In this document: piece after piece, positions 52,150-61,429 of the stretch
How the letters are laid out: every line of letters starts with the position of its first letter
How positions within the stretch are numbered: position 1 is the stretch's first letter
Assembly (NCBI RefSeq): GCF_036997485.1
Contig: NZ_JAWLPU010000001.1
Span: forward strand, 744,001 to 808,000
Source: Brachyspira pilosicoli
Lineage (GTDB): Bacteria; Spirochaetota; Brachyspiria; Brachyspirales; Brachyspiraceae
Reading direction: 5' to 3'
DNA length: 64,000 bases
The notes under the pieces: model-generated
What the model was told of the DNA's origin: nothing
Database searches by the model: none
Seen by the model: only the letters and a program-made list of their open reading frames with translations
Made by a program: the position numbers and the translations under genes

Positions 52150-53340
52150 ATGATATTATTGGTTTATTCAATGCCTTTTTTGGTTTATTTATGCTCTAGT
52201 ATATTTTCTACTGTTTTGGTTATTAATTCATCAGAGGCAGGAGCTAATGCTTTTTTTATTTCTCTTTTAGCTGTTTTTTATGGAATGGGTATGATGGTTT
52301 CCGCAAGCACATTTTCAAAGTTTAAAATACCAAAGCGAATATATCCTAAATTACTATATATACAATCATGTATGCAGGCAATATTATGTATACTTTGTAT
52401 AATATATTTAAATAATGAATTATCTCTTTTATATTCTTTTTTATACGGCTCGAATACTACTATATTTTTTGTTTGTTTTCAATCCTTACTTGACAGTGTA
52501 TCTAAAGATTTACCTGTGAGAATAAGCAGCGGATTTTTTATATTTTCTTGGACTTTAGGATTATCTGTAGGTCCTATAGTTACAGGTTTTGTTTACAATT
52601 TTAATTCGAGTATTGGATTTTTCATTGTAATAGTTATGAGCGTGTTGATGTTTACATTATTCTATTTATCAAGACATTTGCATTTTAAATCTAAAAGACG
52701 TAAATGGGAAGAACCTTTTATGAGAGCTCCAAGATATAAGGTTTATATAGGATGGCTTATCATATTTGTGGGGGCTTTGGTGCTTCATACATTAAGGTTT
52801 ATGTTTTTAGATTATGGTATAAAAGAGGTTGGTCTTTCTAACTCTAAGGCTACATTTTTGGTTGGTGTATTATCTGGGGTTATGTCTTTGGGGGCACTTT
52901 TTTCTGCATTCTATTTTAGACTATTAGAGAAAAAGAGAGTATTTACTGTTGTTGGTTTGCTTACACCCATTGCTTTAACCTTACTTTTAATTTCCAATAA
53001 TTTTTGGGTATTTTTTGTATCGTTTATATTTTTAGGTTTTGTAAGCGGATTTGGTTATTTCTTTGGACTTTACTATGCATTGGCTGATCAGGAGAGAGAT
53101 AGTGCTAATGTTGCTGTAAATGAGGCTTTGACAGGTGTTGCTGCTTTGGTAATACCTTTTATAGTTGGATATTTAGCTTCAAATTTTTCATACTTTATAG
53201 CTTTTTTATTTATGATGATAATATCTTTAATATGCTATAGTATTGCTATATATTTAATGTGGCAGAGAAAGAGAACTGCTCTCATAAAAGAAAAATTTAA
53301 TAGATTAATAGAAGAGGCAGATAGAAAATATAAATCTTAA
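52150..53340 (+). CDS. Major facilitator superfamily transporter
   Basis: A 396-aa protein with about twelve membrane segments, two six-segment halves split by a basic loop (KSKRRKWEEPFMRAPRY, about 177-193). No substrate motif. GAGGAAAA precedes the ATG. Its TAA overlaps the stop of the convergent BFD-like gene. Confidence 0.88.
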   Translation: MILLVYSMPFLVYLCSSIFSTVLVINSSEAGANAFFISLLAVFYGMGMMVSASTFSKFKIPKRIYPKLLYIQSCMQAILCILCIIYLNNELSLLYSFLYGSNTTIFFVCFQSLLDSVSKDLPVRISSGFFIFSWTLGLSVGPIVTGFVYNFNSSIGFFIVIVMSVLMFTLFYLSRHLHFKSKRRKWEEPFMRAPRYKVYIGWLIIFVGALVLHTLRFMFLDYGIKEVGLSNSKATFLVGVLSGVMSLGALFSAFYFRLLEKKRVFTVVGLLTPIALTLLLISNNFWVFFVSFIFLGFVSGFGYFFGLYYALADQERDSANVAVNEALTGVAALVIPFIVGYLASNFSYFIAFLFMMIISLICYSIAIYLMWQRKRTALIKEKFNRLIEEADRKYKS

Positions 53341-53579
53341 AAGTCTAAAGGAGCATATTCATTTTTTTTGGCATATTCTATTAGATGTGCTATTTTTTCT
53401 TTACAGCCACCGCATCCTGTACCTGCTTGGGTTTTTTCAGATACACTTTCTACAGAAGTAAGTTTATCTGCAGCTATTGCTGAATATGCTTGTCTATATG
53501 AAACATTTTTGCAATTGCATAACATTTTATCATAATTTATAGAGGTTTGACATTTTAAGTCTTCTATATTTAAATCCAT
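53337..53579 (-). CDS. BFD-like [2Fe-2S] protein
   Basis: An 80-aa protein of the bacterioferritin-associated ferredoxin-like family. Cysteines in LCNCKNVSY and GTGCGGCKEKI give the C-x-C ... C-x-x-C ligands. Such small proteins pass electrons to bacterioferritin or serve iron-sulfur enzymes. Convergent with the MFS gene. Confidence 0.85.
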   Translation of the reverse strand: MDLNIEDLKCQTSINYDKMLCNCKNVSYRQAYSAIAADKLTSVESVSEKTQAGTGCGGCKEKIAHLIEYAKKNEYAPLDF

Positions 53580-53649
53580 AATAATTTATCCAAAACTTTT
53601 TTTTGTTATTTTAACATTTTTATAATAAAATTCAAGAATATATATGTAA

Positions 53650-54588
53650 TTATTTATTTCTTAAATAATTATTAAAGTATTCAATAGTCTTTTTTAATCC
53701 TTCTTCGAGTTTATAATTAGGCTGCCAATTAAGTTTTTCTTTAGCTAAACTAATGTTCGGCTGTCTTTTTACGGGGTCATCTTTAGGGAGCTCTTTAAAA
53801 ATTATTTTTGATTTTGAATTAGTCATTTCTATTATTTTTTTAGCAAATTCTAAAACAGTCATTTCATGAGGATTTCCTAAATTAACAGGGCCTATAAAGT
53901 TTTCACTATTCATCATTCTTACAGTACCATCAATCAAATCATCATAGTAGCAAAAGCTTCTAGTTTGGCTTCCATCTCCATAAACCGTGATATCTAAATT
54001 TTGTAATGCCTGTATAATGAAGTTTGAAACTACCCTTCCATCATTTTCATTCATTTTTGGTCCATAAGTATTAAATATTCTTATAATCTTTATATCAGTA
54101 TTGTATTGTCTATGATAGTCCATCATCAAAGTTTCTGCGCTTCTTTTACCTTCATCATAACAACTCCTTATACCATTTGGATTAACATGCCCCCAATAAT
54201 TTTCTTTTTGGGGATGTTCCAAAGGGTCTCCATAAACTTCGCTTGTTGAAGCTTGTAATATTCTTGCATTACAATTCCTCGCTAAATTAAGCATATTAAG
54301 TATACCAAGAACATTTGTTTTAAAAGTGGCAACAGGATTTTTTTGATAATGTATTGGTGAAGCAGGGCATGCAAAATTATATATTTCATCGCATTCTATA
54401 TATATTGGCTCTGTTATATCATGTCTAATGCTTTCAAAGTTTTTATTGTCTAATAGATGTTTAATATTTTCTTTTGAACCTGTGAAGAAATTATCTATTG
54501 ATATTACATAATTCCCTTCTTTTAATAATCTTTCGCATAAATGAGAACCTAAAAAACCAGCACCGCCTGTTACAACTATTCTTTTCAT
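53650..54588 (-). CDS. UDP-glucuronate decarboxylase-like SDR sugar epimerase
   Basis: A 312-aa extended SDR enzyme. N-terminal [21 protein letters not shown] loop, [15 protein letters not shown], and the catalytic [13 protein letters not shown] (Tyr and Lys). The [14 protein letters not shown] block and length are typical of UDP-xylose synthase (UXS), making UDP-xylose from UDP-glucuronate, probably for surface sugars. AAGGAAAA precedes the ATG. No other sugar gene is adjacent. Confidence 0.88.
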   Translation of the reverse strand: MKRIVVTGGAGFLGSHLCERLLKEGNYVISIDNFFTGSKENIKHLLDNKNFESIRHDITEPIYIECDEIYNFACPASPIHYQKNPVATFKTNVLGILNMLNLARNCNARILQASTSEVYGDPLEHPQKENYWGHVNPNGIRSCYDEGKRSAETLMMDYHRQYNTDIKIIRIFNTYGPKMNENDGRVVSNFIIQALQNLDITVYGDGSQTRSFCYYDDLIDGTVRMMNSENFIGPVNLGNPHEMTVLEFAKKIIEMTNSKSKIIFKELPKDDPVKRQPNISLAKEKLNWQPNYKLEEGLKKTIEYFNNYLRNK

Positions 54589-54683
54589 ATCTTTATTTTC
54601 CTTAAGAAGTTTTTATATATAATACATAATATTTTTATATTTTTCAATAGAGTAAAAATAATATATTTTATTAAAAAATATAT

Positions 54684-54723
54684 TAATAAAAAAAGAGGCT
54701 TAAAATATTTTTTAAACCTCTTT
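54684..54723 (-). terminator. Terminator after the large ankyrin gene
   Basis: AAAGAGG (54692-54698) with TTAAAA pairs with TTTTAAA and CCTCTTT (to 54723); on the minus strand followed by TTTTTTTATT. Confidence 0.75.
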
Positions 54724-54748
54724 ATTGTTTTATTTAATAATTATTATT

Positions 54749-56689
54749 TTACCACCACTTTTTAGATAAATCTATTTTCTTGTTATATTCTGGAAGCACA
54801 ATATTTGGCTTAACATTTTCTGTATTATTTTGATTATTATAATTTACAGTGCCGCCTAAATATTCAACTATAGTATAATAAGAATTGTTAGCAGCTATAT
54901 CTGAAGCAGTAAAATTATCATTGTTTACTATAGTTTTATCAGCATTAAACTCTTCAACCAATAATACAACAGCTTCCATGTTACCATAATTAGCAGCATA
55001 ATGTAATGGAGTATATCCTAAAGAATCTTTTTTATTAACATCTATTTGACCATTATTGATTAATGATGATAATATATCATTATCGCTTACAATGATAGCA
55101 TAATAAATAGGAGTGATTCCTTCATTGTTTTCTACGCTTGCTAAAGAAGAATCAGCCTCAAGCAAAACATTAACAGTATTAACATCGCCATACATAGCAG
55201 CATAATGTAAAACAGTATTTCCGTCAGAGTTTGTAAGTTTTGTATCTGCACCATTTGCAAGAAGAAGTGAGATAGTATCTGTTTGATTTTTTATAGAAGC
55301 CCAATGTAATGGTGTATCTTTCATGCTGTCTGCTTCGTTTATTAAAGTGTTATCTTTATTTAGAAGAATATTAATAACTTCATTGTTTCCATTTGCAGAA
55401 GCTATATGTATAGTAGTAGCACCATCTATATCATCTTTAGCTCTTATATCGCTTCCTGCCTCTATTAAAGCATTAACTATATCAGCATTTCCAGTGTATG
55501 AAGCAACAAGCAAAGGAGTAGCTCCTCCCAAATACCAATCATCAACACTTGCCTCATAAGGAAGTTTAATTTCTGTATCTATATCTTTGTAGCTAAGCAA
55601 AACATTAACTACATCTAAATTGTCATTTAATACAGCTCTGTGTAATGGAGAATAGCCTTCTTCATCTACGAAATTAGGATTAACATTTTCTTTTAATAAA
55701 GCATTAACAGCTATGATATCATTATTTTTTACAGCTATTAAAAGCTCTAATTGTTTAGGGTCTAAATCTACTGCAGCAGGAGCAACTATGCTTCCATTTT
55801 GAGTAGTATCTAACTCATTATTTAATTCATCTTCTGTAATAGTTTCAGAAGCTTCAGTAGTAGTTTCTTCTGTTTCTGTAGTTTCTTCTTCTACTACTTC
55901 TTCAGTATCTTCTCTGTCTATTTTACCGCCGGATAAATAAGTTTTTATAGTTTCATCTTTAGCATAATTAACAGGAATATTGCCGTCTTTTGTAAGGCTA
56001 TTTTTATCAGCACCATTATCCACTAAAGCCTCAACTGTTTGAAGTGAAGCAAAAGCAGCAGCATAATGTAAAGCAGTCCAATTATCTACATCTTTAGCTT
56101 CTATATCAGCACCATTTTCTATAAGAAGTGAAACTGTATCAGCTCTGTCTTTCATAGAAGCCCAATGCAATGGAGTATTTCCCTTGTTATCCACATCATT
56201 TATATTTGAAGCATCTTTGTCTAATAAAATTTCAATAACTTCATTTTTTCCGTTTGCCGCAGCTAAATGTATAGCCATACAGCCATCAACATCATCTTTC
56301 GCTTTAATATCTACATCTTTCTCTATTAATGCATTTACAATATCAGTATATCCTAAATATGAAGCTAATATTAAAGGTGTAGCACCTCCTAAATACCAAC
56401 CGTCTATTGAAACTTCTATTCCCAATTTTGAATTAACATCAATATTCTTATTCTTTAAAAGTTCCATCACAGTATTTAAATCATTATTAACAATAGCCCT
56501 GTGCAAAGATGTATATCCTTCCATATCAGAAGCATTAATGTCAATGTCTGGAGAACTATTTAATATTGTAGAAACATTTTGATAATCTTTTCTGTTTACA
56601 GCGTCAAATAAACTTTGCTCAGCTTCTGTTAAAGCAAACAATGAAAACTTAAAAACCAATAACAATAATAAATATTTAATATACTTCAC
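54749..56689 (-). CDS. Large secreted ankyrin-repeat protein with internal duplication
   Basis: A 646-aa protein with signal peptide (to about 20), two ankyrin blocks (about 25-255 and 305-620) and an acidic Thr/Glu linker (about 258-300). The blocks are clear duplicates: GWYLGGATPLILAS and DWYLGGATPLLVAS, TPLHWASMKDR and TPLHWASIKNQ. GTG start with well-placed GGAG. The smaller ankyrin protein at 29081 looks like one block. Likely exported binding protein; target unknown. Confidence 0.88.
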   Translation of the reverse strand: MKYIKYLLLLLVFKFSLFALTEAEQSLFDAVNRKDYQNVSTILNSSPDIDINASDMEGYTSLHRAIVNNDLNTVMELLKNKNIDVNSKLGIEVSIDGWYLGGATPLILASYLGYTDIVNALIEKDVDIKAKDDVDGCMAIHLAAANGKNEVIEILLDKDASNINDVDNKGNTPLHWASMKDRADTVSLLIENGADIEAKDVDNWTALHYAAAFASLQTVEALVDNGADKNSLTKDGNIPVNYAKDETIKTYLSGGKIDREDTEEVVEEETTETEETTTEASETITEDELNNELDTTQNGSIVAPAAVDLDPKQLELLIAVKNNDIIAVNALLKENVNPNFVDEEGYSPLHRAVLNDNLDVVNVLLSYKDIDTEIKLPYEASVDDWYLGGATPLLVASYTGNADIVNALIEAGSDIRAKDDIDGATTIHIASANGNNEVINILLNKDNTLINEADSMKDTPLHWASIKNQTDTISLLLANGADTKLTNSDGNTVLHYAAMYGDVNTVNVLLEADSSLASVENNEGITPIYYAIIVSDNDILSSLINNGQIDVNKKDSLGYTPLHYAANYGNMEAVVLLVEEFNADKTIVNNDNFTASDIAANNSYYTIVEYLGGTVNYNNQNNTENVKPNIVLPEYNKKIDLSKKWW

Positions 56690-56772
56690 CTTTATACTCC
56701 GAGAAAATATTATTATATAAGTATATTAAATAATTTATAAATAGCAAGCATAAAATATTTACAATCCTTAAA

Positions 56773-56985
56773 TTATAGCTTATGCCAAATCTTTTTCAAA
56801 AATGCTACACCTATAACAGCGACTATACCTAAAACAATAATTTCAAATATACCTTCAACTATATCATCTAAATTGTCTAATAAATAATAATTGAAATATC
56901 CTGTGTTTCCTCTAAAAAGAAAAAACATTCCTACAATTATAAATATAAAAAATATTGATACTAAAGATATTACTAAATATTTCAT
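56773..56985 (-). CDS. Small two-segment membrane protein
   Basis: A 70-aa protein with strong AAGGAGG ribosome site. First hydrophobic segment about 4-25, an acidic middle (LLDNLDDIVEGIFEI) and a second segment about 49-63. It shares the layout, but little sequence, with the next two genes upstream. Function unknown. Confidence 0.7.
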   Translation of the reverse strand: MKYLVISLVSIFFIFIIVGMFFLFRGNTGYFNYYLLDNLDDIVEGIFEIIVLGIVAVIGVAFLKKIWHKL

Positions 56986-57032
56986 ACAATATTCCTCCTT
57001 TTTTTAAATTAACTTTAAAAATTAATACTTAT

Positions 57033-57314
57033 TTAATTATCTTTATTGCTCTTTATATCATAAACCCTAGAGCTGTTTCTCTTTACTATATCAGTTCTGT
57101 TATTATCCTCTTCTTCTCTGTGGTAAGAAAATCTCTTAGAACTGTTTGAATCTTCCCTCAAAAATCTTTTAATAAAATACATAGCCACAAGTATCATAGC
57201 TATAATACCAAGTACCTGAGCAACATCTTCAAATATAAATTCAACGGTGTCTTCTATTAAATCAAAACCATAAACAAAATTATATGACATTATAAATATT
57301 ATTATTTTTTTCAT
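57033..57314 (-). CDS. Small secreted/membrane protein, paralogue of the next gene
   Basis: A 93-aa protein from the second ATG (57314; the first at 57317 is too close to GGAG). Signal-like start, then GFDLIEDTVEFIFEDVA, one membrane segment (about 33-50) and a basic, serine-rich tail. The GFDLIEDT core is shared with the 59-aa protein at 57335. Confidence 0.7.
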   Translation of the reverse strand: MKKIIIFIMSYNFVYGFDLIEDTVEFIFEDVAQVLGIIAMILVAMYFIKRFLREDSNSSKRFSYHREEEDNNRTDIVKRNSSRVYDIKSNKDN

Positions 57315-57334
57315 CATATCTCCAAAATGCTAAA

Positions 57335-57514
57335 TCAATTAGACTTTCTTGAATACTTCCTTACAAAATAAAATATAACAGCTATTATCACTATTATACC
57401 AATCACCTTAGCCAAATCATCAAATATAAAGTCAAAAGTATCTTCTATTAAATCAAAACCATAAGCCTTTAATCCAACAACAAAACTCATAGCCAAAATT
57501 ATTAAACTTCTCAT
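57335..57514 (-). CDS. Very small secreted/membrane protein (59 aa)
   Basis: ATG at 57514 with AGGGAG, stop at 57335. Signal-like N-terminus (MRSLIILAMSFVVGLKAYG), then GFDLIEDTFDFIFDDLA, a membrane segment and a basic end (RKYSRKSN). It repeats the pattern of the adjacent 93-aa gene. Too short for standard length cut-offs, but start site, ribosome site and paralogy support it. Confidence 0.75.
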   Translation of the reverse strand: MRSLIILAMSFVVGLKAYGFDLIEDTFDFIFDDLAKVIGIIVIIAVIFYFVRKYSRKSN

Positions 57515-57682
57515 AAATAATCTCCCTTTTTATATATTTAAGGAATTATTTAACCTTATATTATAATTATAGTATATTTTAATTGTTTTGTAAAGAAGTA
57601 TAAATTAATTTTACAAAAAATATTGTATTGTAAATATAATGTAAACTATACTACACTACATTTTATACAAATTTCGAAAACC

Positions 57683-58537
57683 TTACTTAAACTTTAACTT
57701 GTAAAAATACACAATCAAAGCAGCAGAAATTGTTAGAAGCATTCCTATAATAGAATATACATCTATTAACTCATTAAAAAATAATACGCTTATCAAATAA
57801 GAAAATATAAGACCGGTATAATTGAATATACTTACAGTAGAAACAGGAGCTTCTTTATAAGATACTGTTAAAAAGAATTGACCAAAACCAGCAAACACGC
57901 CTATCAGAATAAGCATTAAAAACTCATACAAACTAGGCATTACAAAAGTTTTAGCAAATATTAAAGATAGAACAGATGATATAAAAGAGAAATAAAGTAT
58001 TATAATAGAGTTTCTTTCTTTGCCTTTAAGATAACCTATCATAGTGTAAGCTAATCCTGCAAACATTGCTCCGGATAATGCTACTAAAGAAGGAAATATA
58101 TTAGAATTAAAAGAAGGCTTAATAACAAACATCGCCCCAATTATAGCTATTATTAATGCGATCCATTGTATTTTAAAAATCTTTTCTCTTATTATAATAA
58201 ATGCAAAAAATGTTGCCCAAAAAGGAGAAGTATTTTGAAGTATAGAAGCATCTGCTAAAATCATATTATTGAAAGCATAGAATGATGCCACTACTCCAAA
58301 AAAACCAAATAAAGACCTTAATATTAAAGGTATAATGCTTTCTTTGTTTGGCAAAAAACTCTCTTTATTTTTTAATAACACAATTATACTGATTATCATT
58401 ATTATTAAATTGCGTGAGAAAACCTGCTGCATTACAGGAATGCTTTTGCCGGAAATCTTTACGCTCATCTGCATCAAGCTAAAAGATAAAGCAGAAAGTA
58501 TCATTAAAAATATTGCCAATTTAGTTTTGTTTTTCAT
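57683..58537 (-). CDS. EamA-family (DMT) permease
   Basis: A 284-aa protein with ten membrane segments in two EamA repeats (GFFGVVASFYAFNNMILADASILQNTSPFWAT in the first, VSYKEAPVSTVSIFNYTGLIFS in the second). Resembles RhaT/YdcZ-type metabolite exporters; substrate unknown. Monocistronic. Confidence 0.87.
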   Translation of the reverse strand: MKNKTKLAIFLMILSALSFSLMQMSVKISGKSIPVMQQVFSRNLIIMIISIIVLLKNKESFLPNKESIIPLILRSLFGFFGVVASFYAFNNMILADASILQNTSPFWATFFAFIIIREKIFKIQWIALIIAIIGAMFVIKPSFNSNIFPSLVALSGAMFAGLAYTMIGYLKGKERNSIIILYFSFISSVLSLIFAKTFVMPSLYEFLMLILIGVFAGFGQFFLTVSYKEAPVSTVSIFNYTGLIFSYLISVLFFNELIDVYSIIGMLLTISAALIVYFYKLKFK

Positions 58538-58624
58538 AAATCCCCATTCATTAAATTAATTAAAAATTTTAAATTTGTAAAATATTTTTATTTGTGATAG
58601 CTAATCAACGAGAATAAAATACAA

Positions 58625-59785
58625 TCATTTCATTCTATCTTCTATAGACTTTATTTTTATTTGGGTTCTATTCTTTTTAGAGGTATATTTATCATAAAGT
58701 GAAGCATTAGGTTTCTCATTGTTTATAATATATAAATGATAATTTACAGCTTCCATAAGTTTATTATAATAAAGATAAGCATTATCATAGTCCCCAATAG
58801 ATTCATAAAGTTTAGCAAGCTCCTCTATTGCCTCATCATCATTATTATCTATGCTAATTATTTTATTAAGATATTCTATTATTTTGTTTGCATTTTTGTT
58901 AAAATCTCTATTTAATATATTTAAAACTTCTTTTATTAAATCAGTGTTATTATCATTCAAAGCAATTGCATTCTCATAATATCTTAAAGCATTGTCATAA
59001 TCATTCTTAAGCAAATAAGCCTTAGCGAGTTTCTCATTATACAAATAAGAATTAGCTTTTAATTTTATAGCCTCCTCATAATTTAAAATACTTTTTTCTA
59101 TATCATCATACATAACATTTACTTTATAACTATTATAATATTTAATTCCAAGCACATAAAAATAATAATGATTCTTTTTATCAATGGTTTTTAATATATT
59201 AGAAATCAAATCATCTTCTTTTTCATTATTAAAAAATAAATACTCCAAATAATCCATATTAAAATAAATATTGTCTTTATGAAAACTATAAAACAAATTA
59301 TAAATATTCTCATTAGATATAATATCAGAATAATACCCAATAAGAGAAATATACTCATCTTCTTTTATATAATTATCTTTAGAAATATTTACATTATTCA
59401 TTTTATAAAAATCATCTAAAACTTTATTAATGGCATTAAACATATTAGTTTCTCTAAAATAATATTCATTTTCATACCATTTATTAGAATTATTATAAAT
59501 AATGTAGTTAAGCAAAAAACCATCTTTGAAATTTTTTATTTTATACAAAATAGATATGTCTGAATTGTTTTTAACAGTTAATTCTTTTATTTTTGATTTA
59601 ATTTGATTATAATTATTGTTTTCTTTTGTTTCTATAATTTTAAAATGAGAATAAAGAAAAATATTTTTAGTAACTAAATCATAAACAGCTCTATGCATAT
59701 AATCGCTGTTATTTTGAAATACCATTACAGAGTTTTGTGCGAATGTTACAGTAGCTATTAACAAGAATATAAAAAATATTTTCAT
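58625..59785 (-). CDS. TPR-repeat secreted protein
   Basis: A 386-aa protein with a signal peptide (MKIFFIFLLIATVTFAQ) and TPR-like repeats from about 225 on (AIKLKANSYLYNEKLAKAYLLKNDYDNALRYYENAIALNDNN and EAIEELAKLYESIGDYDNAYLYYNKL). Last gene of the rex operon, 13 bases after PAP2. Likely periplasmic scaffold. Confidence 0.82.
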   Translation of the reverse strand: MKIFFIFLLIATVTFAQNSVMVFQNNSDYMHRAVYDLVTKNIFLYSHFKIIETKENNNYNQIKSKIKELTVKNNSDISILYKIKNFKDGFLLNYIIYNNSNKWYENEYYFRETNMFNAINKVLDDFYKMNNVNISKDNYIKEDEYISLIGYYSDIISNENIYNLFYSFHKDNIYFNMDYLEYLFFNNEKEDDLISNILKTIDKKNHYYFYVLGIKYYNSYKVNVMYDDIEKSILNYEEAIKLKANSYLYNEKLAKAYLLKNDYDNALRYYENAIALNDNNTDLIKEVLNILNRDFNKNANKIIEYLNKIISIDNNDDEAIEELAKLYESIGDYDNAYLYYNKLMEAVNYHLYIINNEKPNASLYDKYTSKKNRTQIKIKSIEDRMK

Positions 59786-59798
59786 GCCCTATATTATA

Positions 59799-60494
59799 TC
59801 AAAGATGCCCAATCATAGGAAGACCTGTTATATAATAAAAAAGTAAATTAGTACATGCCCCTATAATAGTGCCAGATATTATTCCAGAAATAACGTCAAA
59901 AGGGTAATGAAGCCCAACATAAACTCTGCTGAATGCTATTAAAAAAGCAATGCTGTAAAACAATAAAAATGAATATAAACTATAGCTTCCCATAGAAAAA
60001 GATATTGCAAAAGCTACCATAGTGTGTCCTGATGGAAAAGAATGCTTATCTGGAGGATACATTATAGGTATTTTTCCATGCTTTTTATACGGACGAATAC
60101 GGCTGAAAAAATTCTTTGTGTATAAAAAAACAAATATACATATAATAGCGGCAGTTAAAGCTCTCGAAAAATATATTAAAGCATAATCTATCCTAAACAT
60201 ATAAAAAATAAGATAAATCCCCGCCCATACATAACCGTCTCCAAGCCTGCTCATAAACTTCATAAAACTCTTAAAATAGCCTTTTCTATTATCTTTAAAA
60301 ATCTTTAAAAATAATTTGTCATCTATTTTGGATAATAGTTTTATTAATGGAAGACTGTTGATGTATGCTATTCTTTTTCTTTTTCTTCTACGCTTTAAGA
60401 TTTTTTTTAATTTTTTTCTTTTAAGCCTTTTTTTACGCAACTCATCATTTTTTATATCTTCGTCTTGATTGTTTATATTATTTTGTTGTTCCAT
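59799..60494 (-). CDS. PAP2-family lipid phosphatase
   Basis: A 231-aa membrane protein with a very basic N-terminus (KKRLKRKKLKKILKRRRKRK) and the three PAP2 motifs: KNFFSRIRPYKK, PSGHTMVAFA and SRVYVGLHYPFDVISG. Acts on undecaprenyl-PP or phosphatidate at the inner membrane. It lies 13 bases after rex. Confidence 0.88.
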   Translation of the reverse strand: MEQQNNINNQDEDIKNDELRKKRLKRKKLKKILKRRRKRKRIAYINSLPLIKLLSKIDDKLFLKIFKDNRKGYFKSFMKFMSRLGDGYVWAGIYLIFYMFRIDYALIYFSRALTAAIICIFVFLYTKNFFSRIRPYKKHGKIPIMYPPDKHSFPSGHTMVAFAISFSMGSYSLYSFLLFYSIAFLIAFSRVYVGLHYPFDVISGIISGTIIGACTNLLFYYITGLPMIGHL

Positions 60495-60507
60495 AATCTA
60501 AAAAAGC

Positions 60508-61155
60508 TTATTTTTTCTCTTTAGATTTCTTAGAAGATGGCAATTTAACATCATTGATAAAATAAAATAATGACTCTATTTCATCTGCTATATTCACATC
60601 ATTAATAATACAATCTGGTCTTTCTAATAATTTTATAGGTGCAAAATTTAGTACACCCTTAATACCAGCATTACATATTACATCAAACATTCTCTGTGCT
60701 TCCAAATCTGGAACTGTTAATATTGCTATCTCTATTTTGTTGTTAATAATGAAATCTTTTAATTCATCTATAGGAAGTATTGGAGTAGGTGCATCTCTAT
60801 CTATCTTTTCTGGATTATGATCGAAAGCTGCAATTATCTTTATAGACTCATTCTCAAATCCTCTATAGTTAACCAAAGCTTTACCTATTTTTCCATAACC
60901 TATTAATATTATATTATGTGATATTTGTTTACCTAATATATTATCTATTTGGTCTAACAAATCATCAATATTATAACCGCCTTTTTTGTTGCCTGATATG
61001 TTAAACAATGAAAAATCTTTTCTTACCTGAACAGAGGTTATTCCTATTGCATCACCCAAATTATTAGAATATGCTTTAATAAATCCAAAACTCTTCATTC
61101 TTCTTAATGCATTTTTATATTTTAATAGTCGCATTATTTGTGTTCTACTAATCAT
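60508..61155 (-). CDS. rex: Redox-sensing repressor Rex
   Basis: A 215-aa Rex protein: N-terminal winged helix (SVQVRKDFSLFN-type) and a Rossmann domain with ILIGYGKIGKALVNY for NAD(H). Rex represses fermentative genes when NADH is low. The start has GAGG; promoter TTGACA-16-TATAAT lies upstream. First gene of the operon. Confidence 0.93.
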   Translation of the reverse strand: MISRTQIMRLLKYKNALRRMKSFGFIKAYSNNLGDAIGITSVQVRKDFSLFNISGNKKGGYNIDDLLDQIDNILGKQISHNIILIGYGKIGKALVNYRGFENESIKIIAAFDHNPEKIDRDAPTPILPIDELKDFIINNKIEIAILTVPDLEAQRMFDVICNAGIKGVLNFAPIKLLERPDCIINDVNIADEIESLFYFINDVKLPSSKKSKEKK

Positions 61156-61197
61156 TTTAAAACCTCTATAGTGTTTTTTATTACATATACATATTAA

Positions 61198-61225
61198 ATT
61201 ATATCATAATAAAGTTTACTGTCAA
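61198..61225 (-). promoter_or_regulatory. Promoter of the rex operon
   Basis: Minus strand TTGACA (61225-61220), 16-bp spacer, TATAAT (61203-61198). The -35 overlaps an inverted repeat TGTCAATAAT (61220-61229) / ATTATTAACA (61235-61244), a possible autoregulatory site. Confidence 0.75.
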
Positions 61226-61429
61226 TAATTTTAGATTATTAACAATACAATAATATTATTTATATATATTTTATTTTGATACAATATATTATTATATGTA
61301 TCTTTAAGTATATAAAATATAAACAAAAAGTAAAATATAAACGCACAATTTTTTTATTTTTTATTAAATATTAGAATTTATTAAAAAATTATTGTGGAAA
61401 TAATATCTTTTTATTATATAATAATAAGT

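Noticed and set aside
55323-56582. Plus-strand ORFs opposite the ankyrin gene
   Set aside because: Repeated shadows caused by the ankyrin repeats.
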